This document shows positions 15,676 through 25,217 of a DNA stretch of 41,240 nucleotides, in pieces (the stretch's first letter is position 1; every line of letters begins with the position of its first letter). Source of the DNA: Pseudomonas tremae (GTDB lineage Bacteria > Pseudomonadota > Gammaproteobacteria > Pseudomonadales > Pseudomonadaceae); the NCBI RefSeq assembly GCF_001401155.1, contig NZ_LJRO01000313.1, forward strand, positions 132,031 to 173,270, in the 5' to 3' direction. The position numbers were made by a program, and so were the translations under genes. The notes under the pieces are model-generated. The model worked only from the letters and a program-made list of their open reading frames with translations. It was not told the origin of the DNA and made no database searches.

Positions 15676-17257
15676 TACGCCTTACCTTGCCAGCCCACAG
15701 GCGCAACGGATTCTGCGGCTGTATCACCTTTATCGACTGACCATCGGCGTCGTCCTGGTGTTGCTCATTTCCACAAGCATGGAGACCGAGCTTCTACAGT
15801 TGGCCAACCCGAACCTGTTCCGGGCAGGTTGCTGGCTGTATCTGGTGTTCAACATTCTGGTCGTGGTGCTACTGGAACGCCCTACGCGCCAGGCTCAGCT
15901 GTTCAGCCTGGCCATGACCGACGCAATCATGCTCTCAGGCCTGTTCTATGCGGCGGGCGGCCCTTCCAGTGGTATCGGCAATCTGCTGATTGCTTCGGTG
16001 GCCATCAGCAACGTGCTGTTGCGCGGTCGCATCGGTCTGCTGATCGCTGCCATATCGGCCATCGGCATCATTTACCTGACGTTCTATATCAGCTTCGGCA
16101 CACCCTCGGTTTCCAATGATTACGTGCAAGCGGGGTCCTTGGGCGCTTTGTGCTTTGCTGCTGCGTTGCTGGTGCAGGCGCTGACGGCACGCATGCAGGT
16201 CAGCGAGGGGCTGGCCGAACAACGGGCCGCAGATGTCGACAGCCTTGAAGAACTCAACGCGCTCATCCTGCAACGCATGCGCACCGGCATTCTGGTGCTG
16301 GACGCCCGCCGCCAGGTGCTGCTGGCCAATCAGGGCGCGCTGACCCTGCTGGGCCACGAGCGGCTGGTCGGTCAGGTCATCGACGCTTATTCGCCGCAGC
16401 TGGTGGATCGCCTTCGGCAGTGGCTGATCAATCCGATCATGGTGCCACGCAGTATCAGCGTCTCGGCGATCGGCCCGGAGCTGCAGCCGAGTTTTGCCGC
16501 ACTCAATCGTGGCGATCAGCGCCAGACGCTGATCTTTCTCGAAGACCTGTCGCAGATTGCTCACCAGGCACAGCAGCTCAAACTGGCAGCGCTGGGCCGT
16601 CTGACTGCCGGGATTGCCCATGAAATCCGCAACCCCTTGGGGGCTGTCAGCCATGCGGCGCAGTTGCTCAACGAATCGGAAGAGCTCAGCACGCCGGATC
16701 GCCGCCTGGCGCAGATCATTCACGACCAGTCGCAGCGCATTGACCGGGTGATTGAAAACGTACTGCAACTGTCCCGACGACGCGAGGCGAAACCGGACCT
16801 GCTGGACCTCAGCGTCTGGCTTGAAAGATTTGTCAGCGACCTTCGCGCCTCTGTCCCGCCCGATCAGACTATCCACGTGGAAACAGGTCCCGGCGTGCTG
16901 ACCACCCGCATGGACGCGGAGCAATTGACTCAGGTCATGACTAACCTGGTGCAGAACGGCCTACGCTACAGCCGCCAAAATCATGCGTACGCGCAGGTCT
17001 GGCTGAGGCTGCACCATGATCCGAAAAGCGCCCTGCCCGTTCTGGAAGTGCTGGATGATGGTCCGGGCGTCAGTGAGCAGCACCTGAGCAAGATTTTCGA
17101 ACCGTTTTTCACGACTGAAAGCAAAGGCACCGGCCTGGGTCTATACCTTTCCCGAGAGTTATGCGAAAGCAATCGGGCGCATTTGGAATACGTCTCCCGA
17201 CAAAGCGGTGGCAGTTGTTTGCGCATCACCTTCGCCCACCCGTTCAAAACGAGTTGA
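15665..17257 (+). CDS. pilS: Sensor histidine kinase PilS
   Basis: This 530-residue inner-membrane kinase of the PilS-PilR pair controls pilin transcription. It starts at a GTG overlapping the preceding gene. Six hydrophobic segments fill roughly residues 20-175. A PAS-like region (about 190-290) and the transmitter follow. The phosphorylated histidine is H319 in GIAHEIRNPLGA. The ATP-binding boxes are NLVQNGLRYS (N), DDGPGV (G1), FEPFFTT (F) and GTGLGLYLS (G2). In P. aeruginosa PilS senses pilin in the membrane. The gene is followed two bases after its stop by pilR. Confidence 0.96.
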   Translation: MTADTPYLASPQAQRILRLYHLYRLTIGVVLVLLISTSMETELLQLANPNLFRAGCWLYLVFNILVVVLLERPTRQAQLFSLAMTDAIMLSGLFYAAGGPSSGIGNLLIASVAISNVLLRGRIGLLIAAISAIGIIYLTFYISFGTPSVSNDYVQAGSLGALCFAAALLVQALTARMQVSEGLAEQRAADVDSLEELNALILQRMRTGILVLDARRQVLLANQGALTLLGHERLVGQVIDAYSPQLVDRLRQWLINPIMVPRSISVSAIGPELQPSFAALNRGDQRQTLIFLEDLSQIAHQAQQLKLAALGRLTAGIAHEIRNPLGAVSHAAQLLNESEELSTPDRRLAQIIHDQSQRIDRVIENVLQLSRRREAKPDLLDLSVWLERFVSDLRASVPPDQTIHVETGPGVLTTRMDAEQLTQVMTNLVQNGLRYSRQNHAYAQVWLRLHHDPKSALPVLEVLDDGPGVSEQHLSKIFEPFFTTESKGTGLGLYLSRELCESNRAHLEYVSRQSGGSCLRITFAHPFKTS

Positions 17258-17259
17258 GC

Positions 17260-18600
17260 ATGAGCCAACGGCAAAAGATTCTGATCGTCGACGATGAGCC
17301 GGATATTCGTGAACTCCTGGAGATCACCCTGGGGCGCATGAAGCTCGATACCCGCAGCGCTCGCAATGTTGCCGAAGCGCACGAATGGCTGGCGCGTGAG
17401 CCGTTCGACATGTGCCTGACCGACATGCGCCTGCCTGACGGCAATGGCCTTGAACTGGTGCAGCATATACAGCAAGGCTACCCGCAGGTGCCCGTGGCAA
17501 TGATCACGGCTCACGGCAACCTCGACACGGCCATCCATGCGCTCAAGGCCGGAGCTTTTGATTTTGTCACCAAACCTGTCGACCTCAACCGACTGCGTGA
17601 GCTGGTCAACAGCGCCCTGAGCCTGCCTTCCAGCCCGCCACCGGTGCGCAGTGTCGACAGCCGCCTGTTGGGCGAGTCGCCACCGATGCGCAGTCTGCGC
17701 ACGCAAATCGGCAAGCTGGCACGCAGTCAGGCACCGATCTACATCAGTGGCGAATCGGGCAGCGGCAAGGAACTGGTCGCGCGACTGATCCATGAACAGG
17801 GTCCGCGCAACGAAAAACCCTTCGTCCCGGTAAACTGCGGTGCCATTCCTTCAGAACTGATGGAAAGCGAATTTTTCGGTCATCGCAAAGGCAGCTTCAG
17901 CGGCGCCCACGAAGACAAACCTGGCCTGTTTCAGGCGGCCCATAACGGTACGTTGTTTCTTGATGAGGTCGCCGACCTGCCGTTGGCTATGCAGGTAAAG
18001 TTGCTGCGAGCGATTCAGGAAAAATCCATCCGCAGCGTCGGCGGTCAGCAGGAGCAAGTAGTGGATGTGCGCATCCTGTGCGCCACTCATAAAGACCTGG
18101 CTGTAGAGGTCGCCGCAGGCAGGTTTCGTCAGGATCTGTATTACCGATTGAATGTGATCGAGCTGCGCGTGCCCTCATTGCGCGAGCGACGTGAGGACAT
18201 CGACCAGTTGGCAGCCAGTGTTTTGCGACGACTGGCTGGCAACGGCGCTCAGCCAGTTGCGCGCCTGCACGCGCAGGCGCTGGAAACGCTGAAAAGCTAT
18301 CGATTCCCCGGTAACGTGCGCGAACTGGAGAACATGCTGGAGCGCGCATACACCTTGTGTGAAAACGATGAAATCCATGCCAGCGACCTGCGCCTGGCCG
18401 AATGCGCCAGCTCCCAGGAACAAAATGGCCCGAGCCTGGCCGACATCGACAACCTTGAAGACTACCTGGAAAGCATCGAGCGGAAACTCATTCTGCAAGC
18501 CCTGGAAGAAACCCGCTGGAACCGCACTGCAGCGGCGGACAGGCTCAGTCTGTCTTTCAGGTCGCTGCGTTACCGACTGAAGAAGCTGGGGCTGGATTGA
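17260..18600 (+). CDS. pilR: Sigma-54-dependent response regulator PilR
   Basis: This 446-residue NtrC-type activator with RpoN drives pilA transcription. The receiver domain has acidic residues D11-D12, phospho-acceptor D55 (CLTDMRLPDG) and K105 in VTKPVD. The AAA+ domain has Walker A GESGSGKE (about 164-171) and a sigma-54 contact loop reading GSFSGA (211-216), a variant of GAFTGA. The C-terminal Fis-type helix-turn-helix is NRTAAADRLSLSFRSLRYRL. The start at 17260 is used because it begins the canonical receiver (MSQRQKILIVDDE) just after the pilS stop. The frame could be extended upstream only inside pilS. Confidence 0.97.
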   Translation: MSQRQKILIVDDEPDIRELLEITLGRMKLDTRSARNVAEAHEWLAREPFDMCLTDMRLPDGNGLELVQHIQQGYPQVPVAMITAHGNLDTAIHALKAGAFDFVTKPVDLNRLRELVNSALSLPSSPPPVRSVDSRLLGESPPMRSLRTQIGKLARSQAPIYISGESGSGKELVARLIHEQGPRNEKPFVPVNCGAIPSELMESEFFGHRKGSFSGAHEDKPGLFQAAHNGTLFLDEVADLPLAMQVKLLRAIQEKSIRSVGGQQEQVVDVRILCATHKDLAVEVAAGRFRQDLYYRLNVIELRVPSLRERREDIDQLAASVLRRLAGNGAQPVARLHAQALETLKSYRFPGNVRELENMLERAYTLCENDEIHASDLRLAECASSQEQNGPSLADIDNLEDYLESIERKLILQALEETRWNRTAAADRLSLSFRSLRYRLKKLGLD

Positions 18601-18619
18601 GGTAAGGGAGAACGCATAT

Positions 18620-18646
18620 CGTGCCCATCGCTCCAGCGTGGGCACG
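18620..18646. repeat. REP-like inverted repeat after pilR
   Basis: CGTGCCCA, an 11-base loop (TCGCTCCAGCG) and TGGGCACG form a perfect 8-bp hairpin. The loop and stem resemble the intergenic GTTCCCACGCTCCAGCGTGGGAACG-type palindromes scattered in P. syringae genomes (recalled, not searched), with a degenerate GCTCTGCGTCC stretch just downstream. It may also help end pilR transcription, although no T-run follows. Confidence 0.5.
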
Positions 18647-18761
18647 TCGCTCTGAGCGCTCTGCGTCCAATTTTTGTCCTGACGTGGCAGCGCAAAGCGT
18701 GACCACCGCACGATACAGTCACTTATTGTTCACTTACACCAATGCCAGTAAGCTCCGCCAC

Positions 18762-19379
18762 ATGAACAAAATCATCGGCAATACAGCAGCAGGCCGTGGT
18801 CCGGTGGATCATGAGATTCGTGATCAGATCGTGATCGCGGCCACCGAGCATTTCAGCCAATACGGTTACGGCAAGACCACCGTCTCTGATCTTGCCAGGG
18901 CCATTGGTTTTTCCAAGGCATATATCTACAAGTTCTTCGAGTCCAAACAGGCCATCGGTGAAATGATCTGTGCCAACTGCTTGGGCGTAATCGAGGCAGA
19001 GGTCAGGGCAGCGGTGAACGAAGCCGTCAGCCCACCCGAAAAGCTCCGGCGCATGTTCAAATCGGTCGTCGACGCCAGCCTGCGTCTGTTTTCACAGGAT
19101 CGCAAGCTGTACGAGATCGCCACATCGGCAGCGACCGAGCGTTGGCAGGCGACGTTGATTTACGAGGAGCACCTCAAGGCTATTCTTCAGAACATTCTTC
19201 AGGAAGGACGGCAAAGCGGCGACTTCGAACGCAAGACACCGCTCGATGAAACCGTCATGGCGATCTATCTCGTGATGCGCCCCTATATCAACCCGCTGCT
19301 TCTGCAGCATGGCTTCGATCACACCGAAGAAGGCCCCGGCCAGTTATCGAGCCTGGTGCTGCGCAGCCTGTCGCCATGA
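18762..19379 (+). CDS. TetR-family transcriptional repressor
   Basis: This 205-residue regulator has an N-terminal TetR DNA-binding domain. The helix-turn-helix spans about residues 40-65 (KTTVSDLARAIGFSKAYIYK, then FFESKQAI). The helical C-terminal ligand domain is not recognisable in detail. The ATG at 18762 is chosen because translation from further upstream would run through the REP-like region. It precedes an adaptor/RND pump pair on the same strand with an 81-bp gap that holds a perfect palindrome, so it most likely represses the pump genes. The unit is not at this place in PAO1. Confidence 0.88.
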   Translation: MNKIIGNTAAGRGPVDHEIRDQIVIAATEHFSQYGYGKTTVSDLARAIGFSKAYIYKFFESKQAIGEMICANCLGVIEAEVRAAVNEAVSPPEKLRRMFKSVVDASLRLFSQDRKLYEIATSAATERWQATLIYEEHLKAILQNILQEGRQSGDFERKTPLDETVMAIYLVMRPYINPLLLQHGFDHTEEGPGQLSSLVLRSLSP

Positions 19380-19392
19380 AAAAACAACGATT

Positions 19393-19422
19393 GTGACCAT
19401 TGACTAATTTAGTCACTAGAAT
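19393..19422 (+). promoter_or_regulatory. Pump operon promoter with a perfect palindromic operator
   Basis: TGACTAA-T-TTAGTCA at 19401-19415 is a perfect 15-bp palindrome, typical in size for a TetR operator. It falls inside the spacer of a plausible promoter, -35 GTGACC (19393-19398) and -10 TAGAAT (19417-19422), so a bound repressor would block polymerase. A related half-site (AGTCACT) occurs upstream of tetR near 18716, which suggests autoregulation. Confidence 0.6.
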
Positions 19423-19460
19423 CAAAGTACAGGCATTAATCCCTGCACGTTGAGATTTCC

Positions 19461-20576
19461 ATGCTCCGGCACCGCTTTGCTTTGCTTGTTCTCGCCAGTG
19501 TCCTGCCAGTTGCCCTGACCGCTTGCAGCGAAAAACCGCAACCAGACCCGCGCAGCGAGTCGCCGTTGGTGCGGGTCACGGTACTCAAGAAGGCTGGCGC
19601 AACGCCCCGCTCTTTCACAGGAACCGTTGCAGCGCGAGTGCAGAGTGATCTTGGTTTTCGCGTCTCGGGCAAGGTGTTGGAGCGGTTTGTCGATACCGGG
19701 CAGACGGTGAAAACCGGTCAACCGCTGATGCGGATAGACCCTGCCGACCTGAAGCTGGCTGCACTCGCACAACGCGAAGCAGTGACAGCAGCGCGAGCAC
19801 AGGCCAGGCAGACGGCGGACGAAGAGAAGCGTTACAGCAGCTTGCGCAGCAGTGGTGCCATATCGGCCTCGAACTACGACCAGATCAAAGTGGCGGCGGA
19901 CTCGGCCAAAGCCCGATTGAGTGCTGCCGAGGCACAGGCAGAGGTCGCCTTCAACGCGACTCGCTACACCGACCTCCTGGCGGATGCCGACGGTATCGTC
20001 ATGGAAACCCTTGCCGAGCCCGGTCAGGTCGTCAGCGCCGGGCAGGTTGTGGCGCGCATAGCGCATGTTGGCCCTCGTGAGGCGGTTATCCAGCTTCCGG
20101 AAAACCTCCGGCCAGCGCTTGATTCCAGCGCCCAGGCCACTCTGTTCGGCAGACCGGGCCTCAATGCCGCGACACGGCTGCGTCAGCTCTCGGATGTTGC
20201 AGACCGCCAGACCCGCACCTTTGAAGCGCGGTATGTGCTTGAAGGCGAAATGGCTAATGCGCCACTTGGCACCACCATTACCGTGCAGATTCCCCCTGCA
20301 GACCTCTCCGCACAGGAATGGATGCAAGTGCCTGTCGGGGCCCTTCACGACGCAGGCAAGGGACCGGGTGTCTGGGTGATTCAAGGCGAGCCGGCACAGG
20401 CGCACTGGGCGCCGGTATTGATTCGGCAGATGGACGACGAACAGGCACAAATCAGCACGCAGCTCGCACCCGGTACGCGAATAGTCGCGCTTGGCGCGCA
20501 TCTTCTGCATGAAGCACAGGCTGTGCGGGTGATCGCCCAACCGACTATTGCCGAAACCCAAGGGGCGCGACCATGA
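19461..20576 (+). CDS. RND efflux periplasmic adaptor lipoprotein
   Basis: This 371-residue membrane fusion protein would link an inner-membrane RND pump to an outer-membrane channel. It has a lipoprotein signal, MLRHRFALLVLASVLPVALT followed by the lipid cysteine C22. The lipoyl half-motifs are GFRVSGKVLERFVDTGQTVK (about residues 64-83) and ADGIVMETLAEPGQVVSAGQ (about 176-195). An alpha-hairpin rich in Ala, Gln and Arg lies between them. The stop overlaps the pump start (ATGA). No outer-membrane factor gene follows. The Shine-Dalgarno sequence is weak. Confidence 0.9.
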   Translation: MLRHRFALLVLASVLPVALTACSEKPQPDPRSESPLVRVTVLKKAGATPRSFTGTVAARVQSDLGFRVSGKVLERFVDTGQTVKTGQPLMRIDPADLKLAALAQREAVTAARAQARQTADEEKRYSSLRSSGAISASNYDQIKVAADSAKARLSAAEAQAEVAFNATRYTDLLADADGIVMETLAEPGQVVSAGQVVARIAHVGPREAVIQLPENLRPALDSSAQATLFGRPGLNAATRLRQLSDVADRQTRTFEARYVLEGEMANAPLGTTITVQIPPADLSAQEWMQVPVGALHDAGKGPGVWVIQGEPAQAHWAPVLIRQMDDEQAQISTQLAPGTRIVALGAHLLHEAQAVRVIAQPTIAETQGARP

Positions 20577-23500
20577 GCAATCGTCGTTTCAATCTGTCCG
20601 CGCTGGCTGTACGCGAACGCTCGATCACTTTGTTCCTGATCTGCCTCATCTCACTGGCGGGGATCATTGCCCTCTTCAAACTGGGACGCGCGGAAGACCC
20701 GGCGTTCACGGTCAAGGTGATGACCGTGGTATCCGTCTGGCCCGGAGCGACCGCCCAGGAGATGCAGGATCAGGTGGCAGAAAAAATAGAAAAGCGCCTT
20801 CAGGAATTGCGTTGGTATGACCGCTCGGAAACCTACACACGCCCCGGCCTGGCGTTCACCACCCTGACGCTGCTCGACAGTACGCCGCCATCGCAAGTAC
20901 CGGACGAGTTTTATCAGGCGCGCAAGAAAATAAGCGATGAATCCATGGCTCTTCCGTCCGGGGTCATCGGGCCAATGGTCAATGACGAGTACTCGGACGT
21001 TACCTTCGCTGTTCGCGCTCAAGGCCAAGGGCGAACCGCAGCGCGTGCTCGTGCGTGAAGCCGAAACCATGCGCCAGCGCCTGCTGCATGTGCCGGGCGT
21101 GAAGAAGGTCAATATCGTCGGCGAGCAGCCCGAGCGAATTTATGTCGAGTTCTCTCACGAACGGCTGGCAACACTGGGTATAAGCCCTCAAGAGGTATTC
21201 ACTGCGCTGAATAACCAGAATGCGCTGACTGCAGCAGGGTCGGTCGAAACCCGAGGGCCGCAGGTTTTCATTCGGCTTGACGGTGCGTTCGATGAGCTGC
21301 AGAAGATCCGCGACACGCCGGTTGTTGCACAGGGCCGCACGCTCAAGCTGTCGGACATTGCCACGGTCAAGCGTGGCTACGAAGATCCGGCAACGTTCAT
21401 GATTCGCAACGGCGGCGAGCCGGCATTGCTGCTGGGGATTGTCATGCGTGATGGCTGGAACGGTCTCGACCTGGGCCAGGCGCTGGATCACGAGACAAGC
21501 GCGATCAACGCCGAGCTGCCGCTGGGCATGAGTCTGAGTAAAGTCACGGACCAGGCCGTCAATATCAGCTCGGCAGTCGATGAGTTCATGATCAAGTTCT
21601 TCGTTGCGCTGCTGGTCGTCATGCTGGTGTGCTTCATCAGCATGGGCTGGCGCGTGGGGATAGTGGTAGCTGCCGCAGTACCGCTGACCCTGGCGATGGT
21701 CTTTGTGATCATGGCCATGAGCGGCAAGAATTTCGACCGCATCACGCTGGGCTCGCTGATCCTGGCGCTTGGGCTGCTGGTCGACGACGCGATCATTGCC
21801 ATCGAAATGATGGTAGTGAAGATGGAAGAAGGTTACGACCGCATCGCCGCCTCGGCCTATGCCTGGAGCCACACCGCAGCCCCCATGTTATCCGGCACGC
21901 TGGTAACCGCTGTCGGCTTCATGCCCAACGGTTTCGCGCGCTCCACCGCTGGCGAATACACCAGCAATATGTTCTGGATCGTCGGCATCGCGCTGATTGC
22001 CTCGTGGGTGGTCGCCGTATTTTTCACGCCATACTTGGGCGTCAAACTATTGCCCGATGTGAAGCCTGTCGAAGGCGGGCATGAAACGCTCTACAACACA
22101 CCACGCTATAACCGGTTCCGCCGGATTCTGGCACGCGTCATCGCAGGCAAGTGGCTGGTCGCCGGCTCGGTCATCGGGCTCTTTGTGCTGGCCGTGGCGG
22201 GCATGGGGCTGGTCAAGAAACAGTTCTTCCCGGTGTCCGACCGCCCTGAAGTGCTGGTCGAAGTGCAAATGCCTTATGGCACTGCAATCGCCCAGACCAG
22301 CGCCGCAGTGACAAAAGTGGAAAACTGGCTGGCCGAACAGCCAGAGGCCGCTATCGTGACCGCCTACATCGGCCAGGGAGCTCCGCGTTTTTACATGGCG
22401 ATGGGCCCGGAATTACCCGACCCGTCATTTGCCAAGATCGTGGTCCGAACCAGTAGCCAGGAGCAGCGCGAGGCACTGAAACAAAAATTGCGCCAGGCGA
22501 TTTCCGAAGGCCTCGCAATGGAAGCGCAGGTGCGCGTCACCCAATTGGTCTTCGGCCCGTACTCGGCATTCCCTGTGGCCTACCGTGTGACTGGCCATGA
22601 TGCGGATACCCTGCGCAGCATTGCAGCACAGGTGCAGGCGGTCATGATTGCCAGCCCGATGATGCGCACCGTCAACATGGACTGGGGCACTCGCACCCCG
22701 ACACTGCATTTCACGTTGCAACAGGATCGCCTGCAGGCCATCGGGCTGAGCTCCAGCCAGGTCGCGCAGCAACTGCAGTTCCTTTTGACAGGCCTGCCTG
22801 TTACAGAGGTGCGCGAAGACATTCGCACCGTCCAGGTGGTCGCTCGCTCGGCAGGCGACACGCGGCTTGATCCGGCGAAAATCATGGATTTCACGCTTTC
22901 GAGCGCCAACGGGCAACGGATCCCGCTGTCGCAGGTGGGTAGCGTCGATGTGCGTATGGAGGAACCGGTGATGCGGCGTCGCGACCGCATGCCGACCATC
23001 ACGGTGCGAGGTGATATCGCCGACGGCCTGCAACCACCGGACGTGTCGACGGCAATCACACATCAACTCCAGCCCATCATCGATAAGCTGCCCAGCGGTT
23101 ACCGCATCGAGCAGGCAGGTTCGATTGAGGAGTCAGGCAAGGCGATGACCGCAATGCTGCCGCTGTTCCCGATCATGCTGGCGGTCACGCTGATCATCAT
23201 CATTTTGCAGGTGCGCTCGATATCGGCCATGGTCATGGTATTCCTGACCAGCCCGCTTGGGCTGATCGGCGTGGTGCCGACACTGCTTCTTTTTCAGCAG
23301 CCATTCGGCATCAACGCGCTGGTCGGGCTTATCGCACTGTCCGGCATCCTGATGCGCAACACGCTGATTCTGATTGGCCAGATTCACCACAACGAACAAG
23401 AAGGGCTCGACCCATTTCAGGCGGTGGTCGAAGCGACCGTGCAACGTGCGCGCCCCGTGCTACTGACGGCGCTGGCGGCCATTCTGGCGTTCATACCGCT

Positions 23501-23660
23501 CACTCACTCAGTGTTCTGGGGCACGCTCGCCTACACGCTGATCGGCGGCACATTCGCCGGTACGGTACTGACGCTGGTGTTCCTGCCAGCCATGTATTCG
23601 ATCTGGTTCCGAATCAGGCCGGACAGCAGCAAACAGCCAATAGCGGGGCAACCTGCCTGA
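20573..23660 (+). pseudogene. RND efflux pump inner-membrane subunit, frameshifted
   Basis: This would be an AcrB-like proton-driven drug exporter of about 1029 residues, but the frame is broken near 21010. The first part (20573-21058) runs from MSNRRFNLSALAVRERSIT through DEYSDVTFA and then leaves the homologous frame. The second part resumes as LFALKAKGEPQR and continues to 23660. The expected text is D-V-T-F-A-L-F-A. The observed TTCGCTGTTC is explained by loss of two bases from TTCGCGCTGTTC. The repaired length is 3090 nt, an exact codon multiple. The transporter core is otherwise well preserved, including the DD pair in LGLLVDDAIIAIE, which suggests a recent event or a sequencing error. 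Confidence 0.85.
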
Positions 23661-23670
23661 ATACAGTCAG

Positions 23671-24774
23671 TCAGACAAGCAGCCGGCCTGCCGCTACGTA
23701 AGGCGCAGGATCGATGATCGGCTTGCGGCCCAGCAACAGGTCGGTGAGCAACTGGCACGAGGCAGGCGCCAGCACCAGGCCGTTGCGGTAATGGCCGCAG
23801 TTGAGCCACAGCCCGTCGAAGCCGGCCAGCGGTCCAATGAAGGGGATGCCTTCGGGCGAGCCCGGACGCAAGCCTGCCCACTGGAAGACCGGTTGGGCAT
23901 TGGCCAGCTCCGGAAGCAATTCGATGGCCGAGGCCTTGAGACTTTCCAGCGCGGCCTGCGTGGTGGTCTTGTCGAACCCTTCGTGCTCCAGCGTGCTGCC
24001 GATCAGGATATGTCCGTCACGACGCGGGATAGCGTAGCGGCCTTTGGCCAAAACGATGCTGGACAAGAAGTCCGATGCACACTTGTAGAGGATCATCTGG
24101 CCTTTTACCGGTTCGACCGGCAACTCCAGACCGAGGGTCTTGAGCAGTTTGCCGCTCCAGGCACCCGCTGCGAGAATCACCCGATCACCGGTAACAGTCC
24201 CCGCCAATGTGCTAACGCCTGAAACCCTGTTGCCTTCGCGCACAAAACCGCTGACTTCGCATTGCTCGCGAATCTCGACATTGGGCATCGCCAGCAGCGC
24301 GGCCTTGAGCGACTTGACCAGCCGCGGGTTGCGCACGTTGGCTACATCGGCCATGTAGATCGCCCGTGAGTAGCCCTCTCCCAGCGCTGGCACCGCATCA
24401 TTCACCGCCGAGATATCGACACTGCTCAATGGCCGGTTCTCGCGCGCAGCCCAATCGAGTGCAGCCTGTTCGTCATCAAGGTCGAGCCAGTACAGGCCAG
24501 TCTTGTGAACTTCGGGGTCGATGCCGGTCTGTGCCAGCAAACGCTCGCCGAGATGCGGATAGAAGTCCTGCGACCAGTGCGCCAGTGCGGTAACAGCCGG
24601 GCTGTAGCGCCATGGGTAAAGCGGCGAGACAATCCCGCCACCGGCCCAGGAAGACTCTTGCCCGACAGCCGAACGATCAAGCAATACGACATTGATCTGC
24701 TCGGAGGCGAGGTTGAAAGCGGTCAGCAGACCTATGACTCCACCACCGACAATGACTACTTTTTGCTTGGACAT
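23671..24774 (-). CDS. thiO: Glycine oxidase ThiO (FAD-dependent)
   Basis: This 367-residue DAO-family flavoenzyme would oxidise glycine to the imine used for the thiazole ring of thiamine. The FAD-binding motif VVIVGGGVIGLLTAFNLA is at residues about 6-23. GQESSWAGGGIVSPLYPWRY is a ThiO hallmark, and WAGLRPGSPEGIPFIGP and GHYRNGLVLAP form the C-terminal substrate/FAD region. It lies 27 bp after pilE on the same strand and may be read from the minor-pilin operon. In PAO1 the equivalent gene (PA4548) also neighbours this pilin cluster. Confidence 0.92.
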   Translation of the reverse strand: MSKQKVVIVGGGVIGLLTAFNLASEQINVVLLDRSAVGQESSWAGGGIVSPLYPWRYSPAVTALAHWSQDFYPHLGERLLAQTGIDPEVHKTGLYWLDLDDEQAALDWAARENRPLSSVDISAVNDAVPALGEGYSRAIYMADVANVRNPRLVKSLKAALLAMPNVEIREQCEVSGFVREGNRVSGVSTLAGTVTGDRVILAAGAWSGKLLKTLGLELPVEPVKGQMILYKCASDFLSSIVLAKGRYAIPRRDGHILIGSTLEHEGFDKTTTQAALESLKASAIELLPELANAQPVFQWAGLRPGSPEGIPFIGPLAGFDGLWLNCGHYRNGLVLAPASCQLLTDLLLGRKPIIDPAPYVAAGRLLV

Positions 24775-24801
24775 CTTGGTCTCGGGACAAGGAAAACGGT
24801 T

Positions 24802-25206
24802 CTAGCGGCCCCAGCAGTCCTTGGGCGTTACGCCAGCTGCGGAACCAGGGTTAGTACGCGCCCCGGTATTGGTAATCACGAAACTGCCGCACTTGTCGCC
24901 AGCCATCATCGTGCCTGGGATAGGTGTGGCGGTCAGGGTGAAATCAGTGGCCGTTGGGACCGAGTCAATCTTGTAATACGTGTTACCACCACTCACGGTC
25001 GCGCCTATGTAAGTAGACGGACTGATTCTCGAATAGTAACGCTCCAGCGCTTGCACCTGCTCTGAAAGCAGGCTGGCGATAGCCGAACGCTGAGTGCGCT
25101 TCACGTATTCGGTGTAACTGGGATACGCAATGGCGGCCAGAATACCGACAATTGCCACGACGATCATGAGTTCGATCAACGTAAAGCCCCTGGATATCGC
25201 TGGCAT
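24802..25206 (-). CDS. pilE: Minor pilin PilE
   Basis: This 134-residue type IV minor pilin has a short class III leader ending at G7, cleaved before FTLIELMIVVAIVG, with Glu at mature position 5. The C-terminal half carries two cysteines (DKCGSF and PKDCWGR) that could form the pilin disulfide loop. The start at 25206 gives the standard short leader; the open frame extends upstream but is not needed. It follows pilY1 by 11 bp; the pilY2 gene of PAO1 is absent. PilE belongs to the priming complex that starts pilus assembly. Confidence 0.92.
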   Translation of the reverse strand: MPAISRGFTLIELMIVVAIVGILAAIAYPSYTEYVKRTQRSAIASLLSEQVQALERYYSRISPSTYIGATVSGGNTYYKIDSVPTATDFTLTATPIPGTMMAGDKCGSFVITNTGARTNPGSAAGVTPKDCWGR

Positions 25207-25217
25207 GATTCGTTTCC

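Noticed and set aside
20937..21008. N-terminal residues of the second RND frame (MNPWLFRPGSSG...) as a true protein start
   Set aside because: This stretch is the wrong frame of the upstream coding sequence; RND homology begins only at about 21009 (LFALKAKGEP).
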